Source: Jackrogersella multiformis
Lineage: Eukaryota > Ascomycota > Sordariomycetes > Xylariales > Hypoxylaceae
Length of the DNA: 64,000 nucleotides
Assembly (NCBI GenBank): GCA_902806575.1
Contig: CADCXD010000007.1
Coordinates: 186,001 to 250,000, forward strand
Direction: 5' to 3'
Numbering within the stretch: position 1 is the stretch's first letter; each line of letters starts with the position of its first letter. Of the stretch, positions 45,701-58,038 are shown one piece after another. The notes under the pieces are model-generated. The model searched no databases. It had not been told where the DNA came from and saw only the letters and a program-made list of their open reading frames with translations. Both the position numbers and the translations under genes were made by a program.

Positions 45701-48700
45701 AACATTATCCCACCTGCATCTTCATCTGCTACCGAATCCACCCCCCATCCAAGAAAAATTCACGTCACGATGCCGTGAAAATTTTCTCTCCTACCTATCC
45801 TCCCTCTCTCTATTCTCTAACCACCCCCATCAAACCGCCGAATAATCACCTACCTACCTACTATTTACTATCTACTACTTACCTAGGTACTATCTACTAC
45901 CTACCTACTACCTGATACCTGATACCTACTACCTACACTTTACCTCCCACACACCTATTCGAATCTTCTATCTGCCCAATTCTTATTACCTACTCACCCT
46001 TCCATTTTTCGTGGGTGCCTTACCACGATAGAAACAATCGCCAACCAACCCGACTTACTCCGGCTCTTCCATCGAATCTTCTTTTAGTAGTAGCATCGAC
46101 TGCTGTGCTACGCTGCAACCGAATACATCAACCAACCTACCGGGTTTTCTATCAATCATGTCGCTTGCGATGGCTTCCCCCTTCCAATCCTGCAGCTGTC
46201 ACTCGCATAGCTTGTATACCTAAGTAGTGAGGAAAAATGCGACGCCGAGCTACCCATCCTACCATCTTAGCACTGCCATCTTAGCATCTTAGCATCTTAC
46301 TACCTGCTATCTTACCATCCCGCGCGCCTATCCATCCTAGCAGTAAATCCTATTGTTCCGTTGCTCTCCGGGCTTCCTCTCATCACCACGGCGACCAGTT
46401 TACTCTACTTACTACCGTTTCTTTCAGCCTTGTCTACTTGATACGTAGTCTTGTTTGTCACACTGCAGTAGTTCATCTCGAAGTAAGATGTGCCACCAAG
46501 TTACCCACGGGGTATCCTACTCGATCTGCTACAGGTATTACCTGCACTGCCGTGGCAACAAACATACTCGGGAGCTCTCAGTAATGCCGTTCGCTATGGG
46601 GCTACATGGTAACATGGTAGTCAGGCAAAAGAGTTTCATCGGTGGCAAACAATTCAGCTCCTACAGCAGCTTGACCGCTTCTGGTATTTCTACTTAGCCA
46701 AGCTTGTCTAACTGCAGTGCAAATCAACCCAACCCAACCAGAACTCCTACCCACCAAGGTACCTATCTATTTGGAAAGGTCATGATTATTCCTTTAGTTG
46801 CGCTATCTTGTCACTTTTTTTCTTTCTCTTTTCTTTCCTTCTTTTCCAAATTTAGCTGTTGGAATATGTAACTGTAACGAGCATATTTGCCATGCCAACA
46901 TACCAACATTACCAGTCGGTTTTTGGTCCGGCATGACTATGACGGATTTCCCCAGAAATCCAACACAGCTCGCTCGGGTCCGCCATAATCGCAGCATCAC
47001 AAGACCGTCTATTCGGTCTTAGTGACTGCGACCTATACCCAGACTTGGCAGTGAGCAACGCAGTTGACCCCTGGATCTGACCTGGCGCTCCCCCCCATGA
47101 ATTGGCCCAACGTCCGTACCAAAGAAAAACACGGATGTCACCCTCATAGATTCACCGTTCCTGTGTCGAAACACATCAGCAATCAGCGCACTCACTACCT
47201 ACCTACGACATGCGCACGCGGCCTGGCAACGGCGTAGGCACGATACCCCTTAAAGACGTGGGTGACAGAAAAGGCACCAAAAAGGCTCCTTCACGGTCTG
47301 TTCGTTCACATCATTCATTCCTGCTGGGTTGTGAGTGATACCCATATCGCTCATAAAAACCCATAAGTAGTATATGGTGCGTTATCAATGGCCTTTGGGC
47401 CGGAAGGCTTGATTCAGCAAGTTGAACCGCCAATGCGACAAAACCATTGCCTATTTCGTGTCCTACTGAACCCCACGTTGTGGTGTTGGCTGTCGCACAT
47501 TTCCTAGGGGTAGTCATCCAAGTCATCCATCCACCCTAGTTTGTTCTTTCATTAGGCTCTTGGGGGGCAGAGATGGGGGATGGGGATGACACAAGTACCT
47601 ATGTCTCGCGCTTCGCCTCGCCAAAATTAGGAACGAACAGATCTTTGCGGCTAAAATGACGAACACCCTGGGCTGACGCTTTCGGAATCTCAGCAGCAAC
47701 CTGTCATCGTCCAATGACCCGTGTGGCACACACGAAGAGCCGAGGTGGAAGCACCCGAGGATTTGGGTTTCCTAGTTACCCGAGTTACCTTCGTCCAGTG
47801 GCTTCTACGAGAACTTCTAGAAGATCTACTTACTTGGTCATCTCCTTTTAGAGTATCTGCGAGCGTAGACTGTACTGCCCTCGCACTGTCCGCCGTAATA
47901 AAAGCTAATAAAAGCCCCAACCGTTCATGCATCCCTCGCAGCAGCAGCAGCATCAGCATCAGCATCAATGGAAGCGACAGCGCCTCTGGCATCCTTAATC
48001 CGTACCACCATCATATTCCTCCCACGGGAGCTCACCGGATCCGGAAATTTGCAGGTTGCTCTCTTGGTTTCAAACTAGCCTCGTTATCAATTGACAACGC
48101 TGCTCAATATTTGCTGATGAGCCCGCCGTCGATACCTAGTCTGCCTGTCATGATACTCGGATGCGCATGCCCGGAGCAGCAATTACTTTTTCTTTGGCAT
48201 TGCAGCGAATAGCAAATTTGAGATGTGAGCGGACGGTGAAGCCTTGCATATATACAACTACTATTAATGCAGATAATGTGCAGGGCAGCGCGTACATGGA
48301 TTGGGGGGATATGATTGGAGAAAGCTCAACATCAGGCCAGAAATATCCTACGCCTCCCACGCGTGAGCCCGTCTTCTGTCACGACGGATTCGGCACTGGG
48401 TGGTTTCCCCCCACACGCACTGCAGCCTCTTATACGCCGAAACCCCATCCATCATCATCAGAGGGAGGACGGGAGCATATCAGCCCCAGACTCTCTTCGT
48501 CCCAGCTAACAATTCCTCCCCAGTCTATTGGACAAAGCTCACCACCACCTAATATCAATGTAACTGGTAAGATACCCTTTAAGTTACACCTGTTATTGGT
48601 CTCCCCCGCTTTCGATGGATAACTCGCAAAGCTTGATTCTGCCGATGTGAGCCATCACTGCCCAGGACAACGGTCCTGGACTCTATCCGTCGTCCTGACT

Positions 48701-51700
48701 GGCTCCTAGAAACTAAGCGGGCGCGGAATCCAACGGCTCGCGACTCTGGATGACGAGGATTTGCTGCAACATACTTCTTGCACCATACTGCGACGGAGCT
48801 TCGGAGTTCATTTGAACCTCGAATGATTTATGTAGGTTTTCCTCATTTCCTTCCTTCGGCTAGCCTGTTGGTTAGCTATCAGGAGTCTTGGCTCAAACCA
48901 GAACAGAGCAGCCACACTTTCCCATGCTGTCGCGTCGCCGTGCTTTGCTTCGCTTTCCATTTACAACGGGAAGCCCTTCTTTTTAGTCTGTGACGACATC
49001 TCTGGACGTTTAGGTTAATACCAGACGCATATTGCTCAGATGTAAAAATGGTAAGTCCCAGTACGGCTTAACCAGCTCTCTCTCCTTTTTCTCTATTAAA
49101 GAACAAGATTTAAAATCAAAATCATGCCAGCCATACGTTTTACACGTATATCGGCATTCGCAGTCTACTTCATTGGCGCGAGTGTTTTCGCTCCTGGCAG
49201 AGATCAAACTATGAACCCGTTGCTGGGCGCCCGGATTTGAGAGGTCGTCTTGAATCTCCTTGAAAATCCGGGAATCAGTAGAGGTTACATCCCATCATCT
49301 CATTATTGCACTTTCAGTATTTACTCCGTTTTTCTTCGGTTTAGCAAGGCTAGATCTAGCCGTGGTCGTGTCAGACCGGGCTCCTATCCACTCACCGTAG
49401 ACTGATCTGTTCATAACAATGACCAATAACCGCATCGTCGCTATTAAGCTGACATACAGGTAAATATAAAACCCTTGCTATATAACCGCCACCCATAGCG
49501 GAGGTGCATGGTTTGGCAGTTGGGAGACGGCTAGCCTAGGCCTGAAGCGTACGACTCGGTTCATTTCCAAGATGGAGATTCTTTAAAGACTCTGTTTCTT
49601 ATCACACTTTTGCCTCGTACTTCACGGGAATAAAACCCGAGAAGCGGGTGAACGGGCTCTTCCCGACGCTACGGAGCGACTATCATGCAATGTTACGGAC
49701 TCGTCCACACCACCTTTGTCATTTACTACATGGATATCAGCCAGTCGACAACGGTCTCGTGAATTCCGCCGTTGGTGATAAGTCTTCCGAGGGCCTTCCC
49801 AGATCCTCAGCGGAGATCTTTCCTTGGCATGGACGGAATGCGATACCATTTGTCCCTAATAAGTGAACCTCGTGACTCAGTAGTTAGGGAATCCTAGTTG
49901 ATAGAGAATCAGATAGGGAGAGTAACAAATACATGGAGTATACACGGTGGGACAGTGCCAAAGTTTAGCGATGAATAAGTTCATGGGGTATATCTCGTAG
50001 TCAATGCATTAAACTCCCATTATGGTGTAGAGAATTATGTGTGGGTAATCGGCTAAAGTTCTAGACACTACGTGGATGTAGGGAAACGCGGCCCCCATCA
50101 CGATATTGAATCGAGAACGAATCGAGGAGTACGCGTCTATCATCCAATATCATATCGTCGTCACTTTATTCGGAGCCGACATTTTTTACATTGGGGGTTT
50201 TGTTGATGCCATCTTAATCCATCGTGATATGATATTAATTCATAGAATATAGAATCCCAAAACCCTCACAGGCCGAGAGCGGACACTCACACGATAAGGA
50301 TTTTTGGGTTCGTTGGCATCGGGATGTATTACGTTCCACTATATTTTAACATGTGCAAATGTGCCAATGGCTAATGTGATGATGTGCCAAAAATGGATTG
50401 TGTAAAAATAAAAATAAAAGCCTACTGGCACAAGTCCTTAGCTCCCGTAACCTCACCTCGCCTTACATTACAGCAGTCGGCTCGTTTCCATTGACCTCAT
50501 GACGTAGGTAGTATTTATAGAGCTGCGGGTTAGACGCGGAAGCGCAACATACCTACGGTACCGTGGGTACCCTGGGCAGGTAGACAAATAGAACCATCTA
50601 ATAGACTTATTCAGAGGTTGGAATATACATGGCTAAGCTTTTCCATGGCTGAGGGACCAACCGTTCCGGATACGCCTCAATAGATTCGAATTACGTACAT
50701 GTATCTTGCATTTCGCGATGTTTCTTAGTACAGCTTTGATAGCTTCTGATCCTTCCCTTCCCCTTCCCTGCCTCTCCCCCTCCCGTCTCTGTGCCTTTCC
50801 CACCCCCCCGTGGCGGCACCTCCGTCAGCACTTACCTAGTCGGAGGCTGGGGTAAGCTCTAAGACATGGGATAGGCTGAGCCGCCGAGTGATTATCTGCG
50901 GGGTTGGGCGATTTCGAGGTGCTGTGCGTTTTGCGCGTTCCGCGTTCGTTGTCAACCACTTCCATACTTACTACCTATTCGCCATCCTACCTATAGTCTA
51001 CCTATAGTAGATGGTGAAGCTGGCTGGCCGGCCGGAGCTGGTGGTTGATGGAATGTTGTCTAAGGACCGGCTAGCGGAGGGTGATCAGCAGCGGCAACCC
51101 TGATGCAGCCCATTGGGCAATCCGGGATGATGGTCGAGGTCTCGATCACCTCGCGTGGGGACTGCAACTGTCACTGCAACTATGACTGAGCACCGAGCTC
51201 GAAAAAGGTCGCAAAGGACGTCTGATCCAAATATCAAACTGTGATCCACAGCGAGAATTAACCCTCGAAGTTCGTAGTATTTCCCTATTCGAGACAAAGT
51301 ACCCAGGCTTGAGGGTTGATATTGATACAGAGACCATACACACAACACACCCTCTCTAAGCTTAGACGCAACACTAATGCGGCTGTCAAAGATGTGATCT
51401 AGCCAAGAGCTGCATGCGATATTGGCTACTCCATGCTAGAGCATGTGCCGCCGGGGATATGCCTTACGCGACGAAACCTTGTCCGGCTCATCCCAAACGA
51501 AGTCATCCTTACCTACCTGGTTGCCTGCCGGTAGGTACCTACCAGCCTACCTAGACAAAACCCCCTTGCCACTCATCTACATAGCAATCAACCCATACCC
51601 ATACCCATCGTCAGGGAGTTGAACCGGCCAGCCGGCTAGAACACATAGCCATATTAGGAATGAGTAACCTGTAGCTTAATCTCCGCCAAGAGCACGGGAC

Positions 51701-53964
51701 GGCGCGAACATCGTGTCTGGTTCGCCCCTCTCGGTGCTCTAGGTATGGGAAGATGGGAGAACCACCCCCTTCTCTAAAAGCAAAACCCCCTCCATATCCC
51801 CCCTCCCCCGCGTCGCCGGCGGAGCCTAGGCTCTTTCCCACCCCATGATACGAGATTTGGCCATGGTGGAATGAGTAGTACGTCTCGGAGCTACGAAGCC
51901 TGGAACTGCCTTTTCAGCGCCCCTGAACGTGGCCGAAAGACACCTCAAAGGGACAGTGTAACGATAATACCGGAAGTAACGGACTTCCTGCAAGCCCCTC
52001 CCCTGCAATACCAGCTCTCTCTCTCTCTGTGCGTGTGTCTTTCTCTCTTCCCTTACCCCCCCTTCCCCGTGCTGACGTGAGTTGCCAGAAACTCGTTAGG
52101 ACCGAAACAATGTGTGTTGTCATGATCATCCGCTTTTCCTCGCGAGCAGCTTACTCTCACTTGATACTGCTGCTGCTGCTGCTACCGTGTACGCATGGTC
52201 GTCAGACAAGCGGTGCCCTGAGAGCGAGTAGAAGGGGAACACGGACGTGGCAAAAGATACACAAGTGCGAGGTGAATAAGGCTGGCGTGTACCCCTTATT
52301 GCCTATTGCCCATTGCAAATTGTCAATTGCCTATTCTCCTCCACAATCGACCCCACGAAGGAGATCGATCAGTGGAGGGAAAGAATCATAATTCATCTCT
52401 GGCGAGGTGAGACACGTCCATTATGTGTGTGTATGTGTGCAAAGTGTACGGCTACTTTCACTTCCCTTCTCTTCCTCGTCTAGTGATCACGCACGCGTTC
52501 GACTTACTTCTATCCGCCGGGAGTCGCCCTTTTTTCTGCTTCAACGGGTGCGGCGTTGCCCGGCCGTTGTACTTCCTATCCTCTCTCTCTCTTTTTCTAG
52601 GGAGTTAGAGTAAGAATAAGAGCAAGAGTAAGATTAATGTATCACCACATGTCTTGAATCGAGGCTGGCCAAGCCTCTTTAGTTACACGGCTGCGTCTAA
52701 CAAGATTAGCGCCGCATCATCGAGCGGCGACACAGGTGCTACCACTACTGCTAGTGCTACGATTACTACCTATCCAGAAATCCGAATGCCTCCAAAGACC
52801 CAAGTTGGAGTCGGGCGACAGAGCAGACGGATGGGCAGTTATGTCGCCACAACAGTTTCGCCACGATCGGAAACGGGGGTCCCACGGTTGAGAGTTCTAG
52901 ACTTTTGGCTGTCGCTATATAATGGCCATACTATGTCTCAGACTCGCTCTCCGCCAAGAGGGCACCGCGGATACGACTTAAGCAGCAGTATGCGAGGAGG
53001 GCAGATCGATGCCGTATACACTGACCGACTGGTGTATTCTAGAAGGACGCACATGTACCATGCGAGCTCAGCATTCACCAGGTAGGGCACTCGTAGGCGA
53101 GAGGTGAGGTTTGATTCCGGGCCAGCCTGAAACGCCGAAGTCTTGGTTCCGAGAAGCGAGAGGCAGGCAGGAAAGCAGGAAGCAGGAAGCACAATACCCG
53201 CCCGCAGGTAAGGCCGGCCGGACGAACAGACAGACAGCCGAGCCAGACGGACAGGCGAGATGCAAGACAGAGTCGTCTTTTGTAAGCCAGCATACGAGAT
53301 GAATAATCCAGCGCGAACCTCGCTTGTGTATGCGATTGGCGTATCTCCTGTGCGTTTCTGCGTGTATGCGCGGGGGTTTGTTACGATGCTCGATTTCAGG
53401 ATATATCGAGGGTTTTCCTGTCTCGAGTTTCTTCAACGATCTTGTCAATGTCAATGTCAATGTCTTGAACTGTTGAAGATTACTATGTGAAGATTCGCGT
53501 ACGAAGTAGCCCGGTACCTAGGTATTTAGGTATCTAGGGACCTAATGTAGGTACTAGGTACCTACACTAATAGGTAACCCATAAATTTAGCATTAGGTAG
53601 CAAAACTTAGGCACCCACTGTAGGTACCTAGGTACTAAATACAGCATCAATGGGGGTGTAGATACCTCGATACCTCGGTAATTCATTAAGGTTCAAGCTA
53701 CTTACCGGTTAAGGGGCTAGCTTCCGAGGCTACGTAGATGCGCCGTAAAGAAACTCCCGACTTCTCTCCGAATTGTGTCATTCTTACTTTTTATAATACA
53801 TTTTACATTTTATTACTTCTTCATCATTATCATCATCATCAGCAACATTCCAATTTTAATAGAATACCCAACCAACCCAACCAACCAAAGTCAGATCTTA
53901 GTAGCAAATATTCCTAGAGCCGCAGTATTCGTAATAAGAACCTATAGAAAGCCACAAACCGGCA

Positions 53965-55293
53965 ATGGCTGACTCTGACAACTTGGCAAAGTACGCCACC
54001 TGATGCATCATCTGCCTCACCGTCTATCGTAAGATTCTAAGATTCTAAGATTCGTAGACTGACTCCCGCTGGTGATAGGCCAGTCCACATCTTGTTTGTT
54101 GGTGCTGGCGCAGTAGGCTGCTTCTATGCATCCCGACTACATCATGTAGGGCTCGTCACCACCAACTTGCAGCACGAGGACGTACGCTGATCGTTGTCGC
54201 CCTCGCGAGTGAAACCTCATAGCCTGAACAAAAGATATACGCCTCGCTCATAGCACGGTCTAACTACGAAGCGATCGCCGCATCAGGGGTCCAGCTGCAT
54301 ACTCATTCCTTCGGTGACTATACCTTCGAGCCGTATGCCGTGTTTCCCTCCATCTCGTCCGCCCTTGCGAACGCCTCGTCATCTTTGCCCAATCCTTCCG
54401 CCCTTTCGTCTCGACCTCGACCGCCTCCCGAGGATGGATGGGACTACATCATAGTCACTACCAAGGCCCTCCCCGATCGAACCGACGATGCAGCCATGGT
54501 AGCACCGTTGGTGGCGGCTGAGTCTTGCATAGTGCTCATACAGAATGGCGTGGGCGTGGAGGAGCCCTATCGTAAGCGCTTCCCGCACAACCCCATCGTG
54601 AGCGCCGTCACCGTCGTCAGCGCCGAGCAGGTCAGGAACGGCGTGATAAGGCAGAACCGCTGGACGAGGATCAGCTTGGGACCGTACGGCGACGGGCTCG
54701 GCGCGCCGTCTTCTTCTCCTTCCTCGGCGGACAGGCCTAGCGAGGTGGTGCGACGAGGTCACGAGTGCATGGAAAAGCTGGCGCGGTGGTGGTCCGAGCT
54801 CGGCGGCATCCGCGACGCCGAGACGCACTCGGAGATGGAGCTGCAGACGATCCGGTGGCACAAGCTCTGCATCAACGCGGCCTTCAACCCGACGGCCGTG
54901 CTGTCGGGCGGCCGCGGCAACGCCGACCAGCTGACGGACCCGGAGCTGCGGGAGCACGTGGCCGGCATCATGGACGAGATCCGGCGGGCGGCGCCCAAGG
55001 TGCTGGGGCACGCGCTCCCGGACGGCCTGGCGAGCCCGGACAAGATCATCCGCAGCACGGAGAGGAACGCCGGCGCCAGGCCCAGCATGCTGCTGGACTG
55101 GGAGGCCGGCCGCCCCATGGAGCTCGAGGTCATCCTCGGAAACCCCGTCAGGATCGCCAGGCGCGCCGGCGCGGAGATGCCCCGGCTGCAGAGCTTGTAC
55201 GCGCTGCTGAGGAGCATGCAGAAGGTGAGGGAGGAGGGGAAGGAGAGAGAGAAGAGGGACAGGGAGGAGAGGGAGGGGAAGGGGAGGTTGTAG
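53965..55293 (+). CDS. 2-dehydropantoate 2-reductase (ketopantoate reductase family)
   Basis: Three exons: 53965-53990, 54079-54145 and 54223-55293, encoding 387 residues. Joins give MADSDNLAKPVHILFVGAGA and RLHHPEQKIYASLIARSNY. The N-terminal Rossmann fold has GAGAVG at residues 17-22. VTTKALPD and LIQNGVGVEE are typical of the family, and WHKLCINAAFNPTAVL holds the expected catalytic Lys. The C-terminal helical domain includes the SMLLDWEAGRPMELEVILG motif. The enzyme reduces ketopantoate to pantoate with NADPH, for pantothenate and CoA; fungi carry several paralogues, some in secondary metabolism. The last ~25 residues (EEGKEREKRDREEREGKG) are a charged low-complexity tail. Third-position GC rises sharply after about 54600. 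Intron 1 contains three tandem AAGATTCT units. Confidence 0.93.
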
Positions 55294-55960
55294 GAGTGGA
55301 TGGACAAGATGGGGGAGGGGGGTATATTGTTGAGGGAAATATATTCTAGGTAGATTTGATTAATTCCTGGCCCCTTTAACTGGAACGAGGTGGGCAATTC
55401 ATCCCCCTTTGCAATATAATGCCAAAGGTACAATATGTGAGTCTTCGCTGAATAGAATTAGATGCCTCATGCGATACTTGACCGGCTGGTTTTAATTGTT
55501 GCCTTTTATATCGTGTTGGTTGTTAATCTTGGTGCGAGCCTCTTATTAGGATGTTGAGAGGTGCTTAGGAGACCTTGGGTACTATCGTATTACATTGTGA
55601 GGTTGTGTGTTGCCTTGTGTTAATTGAGGGAGTAGGAATTACCCCTATACTAGAAATGTATATTGAAGTATTTAGGGGTTAAGCCAAGGTCGCAATATAA
55701 AAGAGCCCCTACCTAAGGTGGGTAGTAAACCTTCCCCCTTCACTCAGGAGCAATTAACGCTAATAGAAACGATTCACATTTTCATAAACTAGAGCGTAAT
55801 TAAGACGGTCAATTCGTATGCAGTTATTTTTATTACATCTATCAATAGCGACGAAATTATAGGTATTCATCAGCTACGAAAACCGGCAACTCCAAGTGCG
55901 TGGGCACAGAATTCTAAGGGGCACTCGGGGCTATCCATCTAACAACTTATCTTGGATACC
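55294..55960. other. Convergent spacer
   Basis: About 670 bp between the 3' ends of the ketopantoate reductase and HIT-like genes. No gene or structured RNA is seen. Confidence 0.5.
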
Positions 55961-56707
55961 TTAGGAGGTAAAATAATGACGGCTCATTACGTGGTCAAAC
56001 ACTTCCAATGCGTCCTTGGTCTTGTCGTCGTGGACCATGGTACTATACTGGCGGCACGGAGCTGGCATGGCGATGATGTGCAAGTGCAGATGGCCCACGC
56101 TGTTGTCCGGCCATAGGTGCAGCCCGAACGTGAAGTCGTTCTTGTCGAGGCTGTCTATCATGCGTTCTAGTTCGTGCCAGTGTGTCATGGCTTCCCGGTA
56201 CGCCTCCGGGTCCGGGGCCTTATCGTTCCGGCGCTCGATCGCCACACGCTGGTGCTCCAGGACCTTCTGCCGAAATACGGGATTTTCCCAGGAAGACTGG
56301 AACAGCGCGATCATTTCCTTGATGATGTATACGTTGTCCCGGTTGAGCGAGACGCCATTGAACAGGTTCGCCTTCGGGATCGCCATAATGTGGATCATCG
56401 ACATGCCGGCCTGGCCCGGGTTATCGGGGTACTGTGCTACGGCGAACGAGTTGTGGTTCCCGATTAGCAGCACATTCTCGCCCTCGGCTAATGGCACGTT
56501 GTCCGGATTCTCCTTCCACCTTGTGAATACTGTCCACACTTTGATCCACTTGGGCTTCACGTCGGCGTACGCGTGGTCTGGGGTCTGAGCTAGGTACGCG
56601 GCGACGTCTGCCTTTGCGGCAGGCTGCGCCCAGAATTGATCGAAGTGCTCTGTAATCTGCGTAATTTTGTCCCCGAAGGTGTGGTTTGCTGCTGTGGTGG
56701 TTGCCAT
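55961..56707 (-). CDS. HIT-like (histidine triad) protein
   Basis: Single-exon 248-residue soluble protein. Near the C-terminus, NSVGHLHLHIIAMP fits the HxHxHxx histidine triad of HIT nucleotide hydrolases and transferases. An upstream strand, GENVLLIGNHNSFAVAQYPD, with the GMSMIHIMAIPK segment matches the HIT-fold core where substrates dock. A helical insertion (EMIALFQSSWENPVFRQKVL to DSLDKNDF) separates the halves, making the protein longer than classic Hint/Fhit proteins. It likely hydrolyses or transfers a nucleotide phosphate bond, but the substrate is not evident. The start ATG lies in ACCATCATGGCAACC context. It is convergent with the ketopantoate reductase gene. Confidence 0.82.
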   Translation of the reverse strand: MATTTAANHTFGDKITQITEHFDQFWAQPAAKADVAAYLAQTPDHAYADVKPKWIKVWTVFTRWKENPDNVPLAEGENVLLIGNHNSFAVAQYPDNPGQAGMSMIHIMAIPKANLFNGVSLNRDNVYIIKEMIALFQSSWENPVFRQKVLEHQRVAIERRNDKAPDPEAYREAMTHWHELERMIDSLDKNDFTFGLHLWPDNSVGHLHLHIIAMPAPCRQYSTMVHDDKTKDALEVFDHVMSRHYFTS

Positions 56708-57641
56708 GATGGTATGGGTGTGTATTTACGGTTTATTTCTTTCCTCTTTTTTTTGCTAGTACTGTTGCTGCTGCTGCCCGTTTCCTCCGACTCGATCTTG
56801 CTGGACTGGATGCTATATACATCGTGTTGCTTCTTTCTTCCTGCGAGTGCTTGGTTTTGTAGCTGCCTCTTCTTTGTTCGGACGGGGCAGGACATGAAGG
56901 TGCCAGGTAGGTTAGAACGGGACAAAGACGAGCTCTTTCTGTCATGTTTCCCCATGCTCCTAAGCCACGGATCGCTGGAAGGTGGCTTTGCTAACATAAT
57001 GCTATGCTAGGTATTCAAAGAGAGAATAGAGAAGGGAGAGAAAGAGCGGTTAGGATAAAGGGTTGTTTGAGAGATTGTTTGGGGATCATGTTCATACATA
57101 CGACTCTTTGCTTGAAGGAATCTAATGGGACTCCAGGCTGTAAAGCTCGTATTATTCGAACCAGAAATATACGATTATATATATATTTTCTTTGATAGCA
57201 AATATGGCTTGGTACCCCTATTATATGTCTACCTAGGTACTCGGTAGAATCATGATCTCAGAAGCATAGCCTAAGGATAAAAAATACAATCGTATAATGA
57301 CTTGCTATCTTGCTTGGAGAGTATGTCTTATTATTATTTCATCTAACTCTACTAAATATCACCTCTTAAGTGATATATCAAATTGGACTACATCTCTATA
57401 AATTGTATGTGCTCATATGAACAAAGAGCACTCGAAACTTGGTCTAACCCATTATACTACTTCAGTGAGGCGCCATCCGAAACTTAAGGCTACCTCCCGT
57501 ATGTAATAAACTACCTATATATCTAAGCCGGGATTATGCCATACACATACATTATTTATGCTTTGAAAATATCTTTTCATGAAAGTATGTAGATCATCTA
57601 TAAGTCAACATTTGTACATTCATATACCTAGATGCTATAAG

Positions 57642-57660
57642 AACCCTAACCCTAACCCTT
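57642..57660 (-). repeat. Short interstitial telomere-like repeat (CCCTAA)
   Basis: AACCCTAACCCTAACCCTT on the plus strand: three CCCTAA-type units, about 190 bp before the MITE. Its orientation is opposite to the tract near 3.8 kb. Confidence 0.75.
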
Positions 57661-57844
57661 GGGTTTCTCTTGTGGACTGACCTAAAAGGTAACCACCTAA
57701 GTATAGGTTCGAGGGCATTCAAAGTCCATAACAGTTTAATATTAATAACTTGTTTGAATACACATTTATATTAGATCTATTAAAAAGACATTGGTAAGTG
57801 TGTAGTTATTAGTTACTCAGGTACATGTATATAGTTTTTGCTTA

Positions 57845-58038
57845 CTTGCACTGTCTATTTCGACCATGCCTCTTTTGGAGGCACTGTGCTTTGGGTTAAC
57901 ATGTAGCAAAATGGGCAAGACTCGCAAAAGTACTTTTTATAAAGTAAAAAGGCCATGCAAAATCATGTATCGTTAGCTCTTAGTAGCATATTTCCGCAAT
58001 GCCTCTAAAGGGGGCACGGTCGAAATAGACAGTGCAAG
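57845..58038. mobile_element. MITE-like non-autonomous DNA transposon, TA target site
   Basis: The left end CTTGCACTGTCTATTTCGAC is an exact inverted copy of the right end, and imperfect pairing extends to about 45 bp. Both ends are flanked by TA (57843-57844 and 58039-58040), the duplication made by Tc1/mariner-type transposases. The 194-bp element has no coding capacity. Each terminal repeat also contains a small inner hairpin (TGCCTC...GAGGCA on the left). An autonomous partner is not in the window. Confidence 0.85.

Larger units (their letters stand above)
39787..53964. other. 14-kb gene desert upstream of the copper-fist gene
   Basis: No ORF above about 165 codons and none with a recognisable domain. 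It is not uniformly AT-rich. It holds many microsatellites: (AGT)n at 41046-41070, (GAGT)n near 40285-40310, GA-rich 41463-41520, and a T22 tract at 42769-42790. There are pyrimidine-rich leader-like stretches at 45700-46000 and 46800-46860, and many TACCTAGGTA motifs. It separates divergent genes for the copper factor and the ketopantoate reductase. Possibilities are long regulatory DNA, noncoding transcripts, or genes with tiny exons that I could not assemble. Confidence 0.5.

Noticed and set aside
46157..46222. 21-codon frame with CSCHSH, metallothionein-like at first sight
   Set aside because: Too few Cys, no repeated CxC pattern, and no supporting context.
48161..48622. Plus-strand ORF of 153 codons in the gene desert
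   Set aside because: No domain, irregular composition, an overlapping ORF of similar size in another frame, and no plausible splice partners.
49648..49866. Overlapping ORFs on both strands in a locally GC-richer patch
   Set aside because: Could be a decayed gene fragment, but no family could be read and stops interrupt every extended frame.
52654..53085. Plus-strand ORF of 143 codons rich in Ser/Thr
   Set aside because: No recognisable fold or signal; low-complexity start and no conserved motif. It could be real but I cannot support it.
54379..55011. Minus-strand ORF of 210 codons
   Set aside because: Antisense shadow of the GC-rich ketopantoate reductase coding sequence; low-complexity Arg-rich translation.
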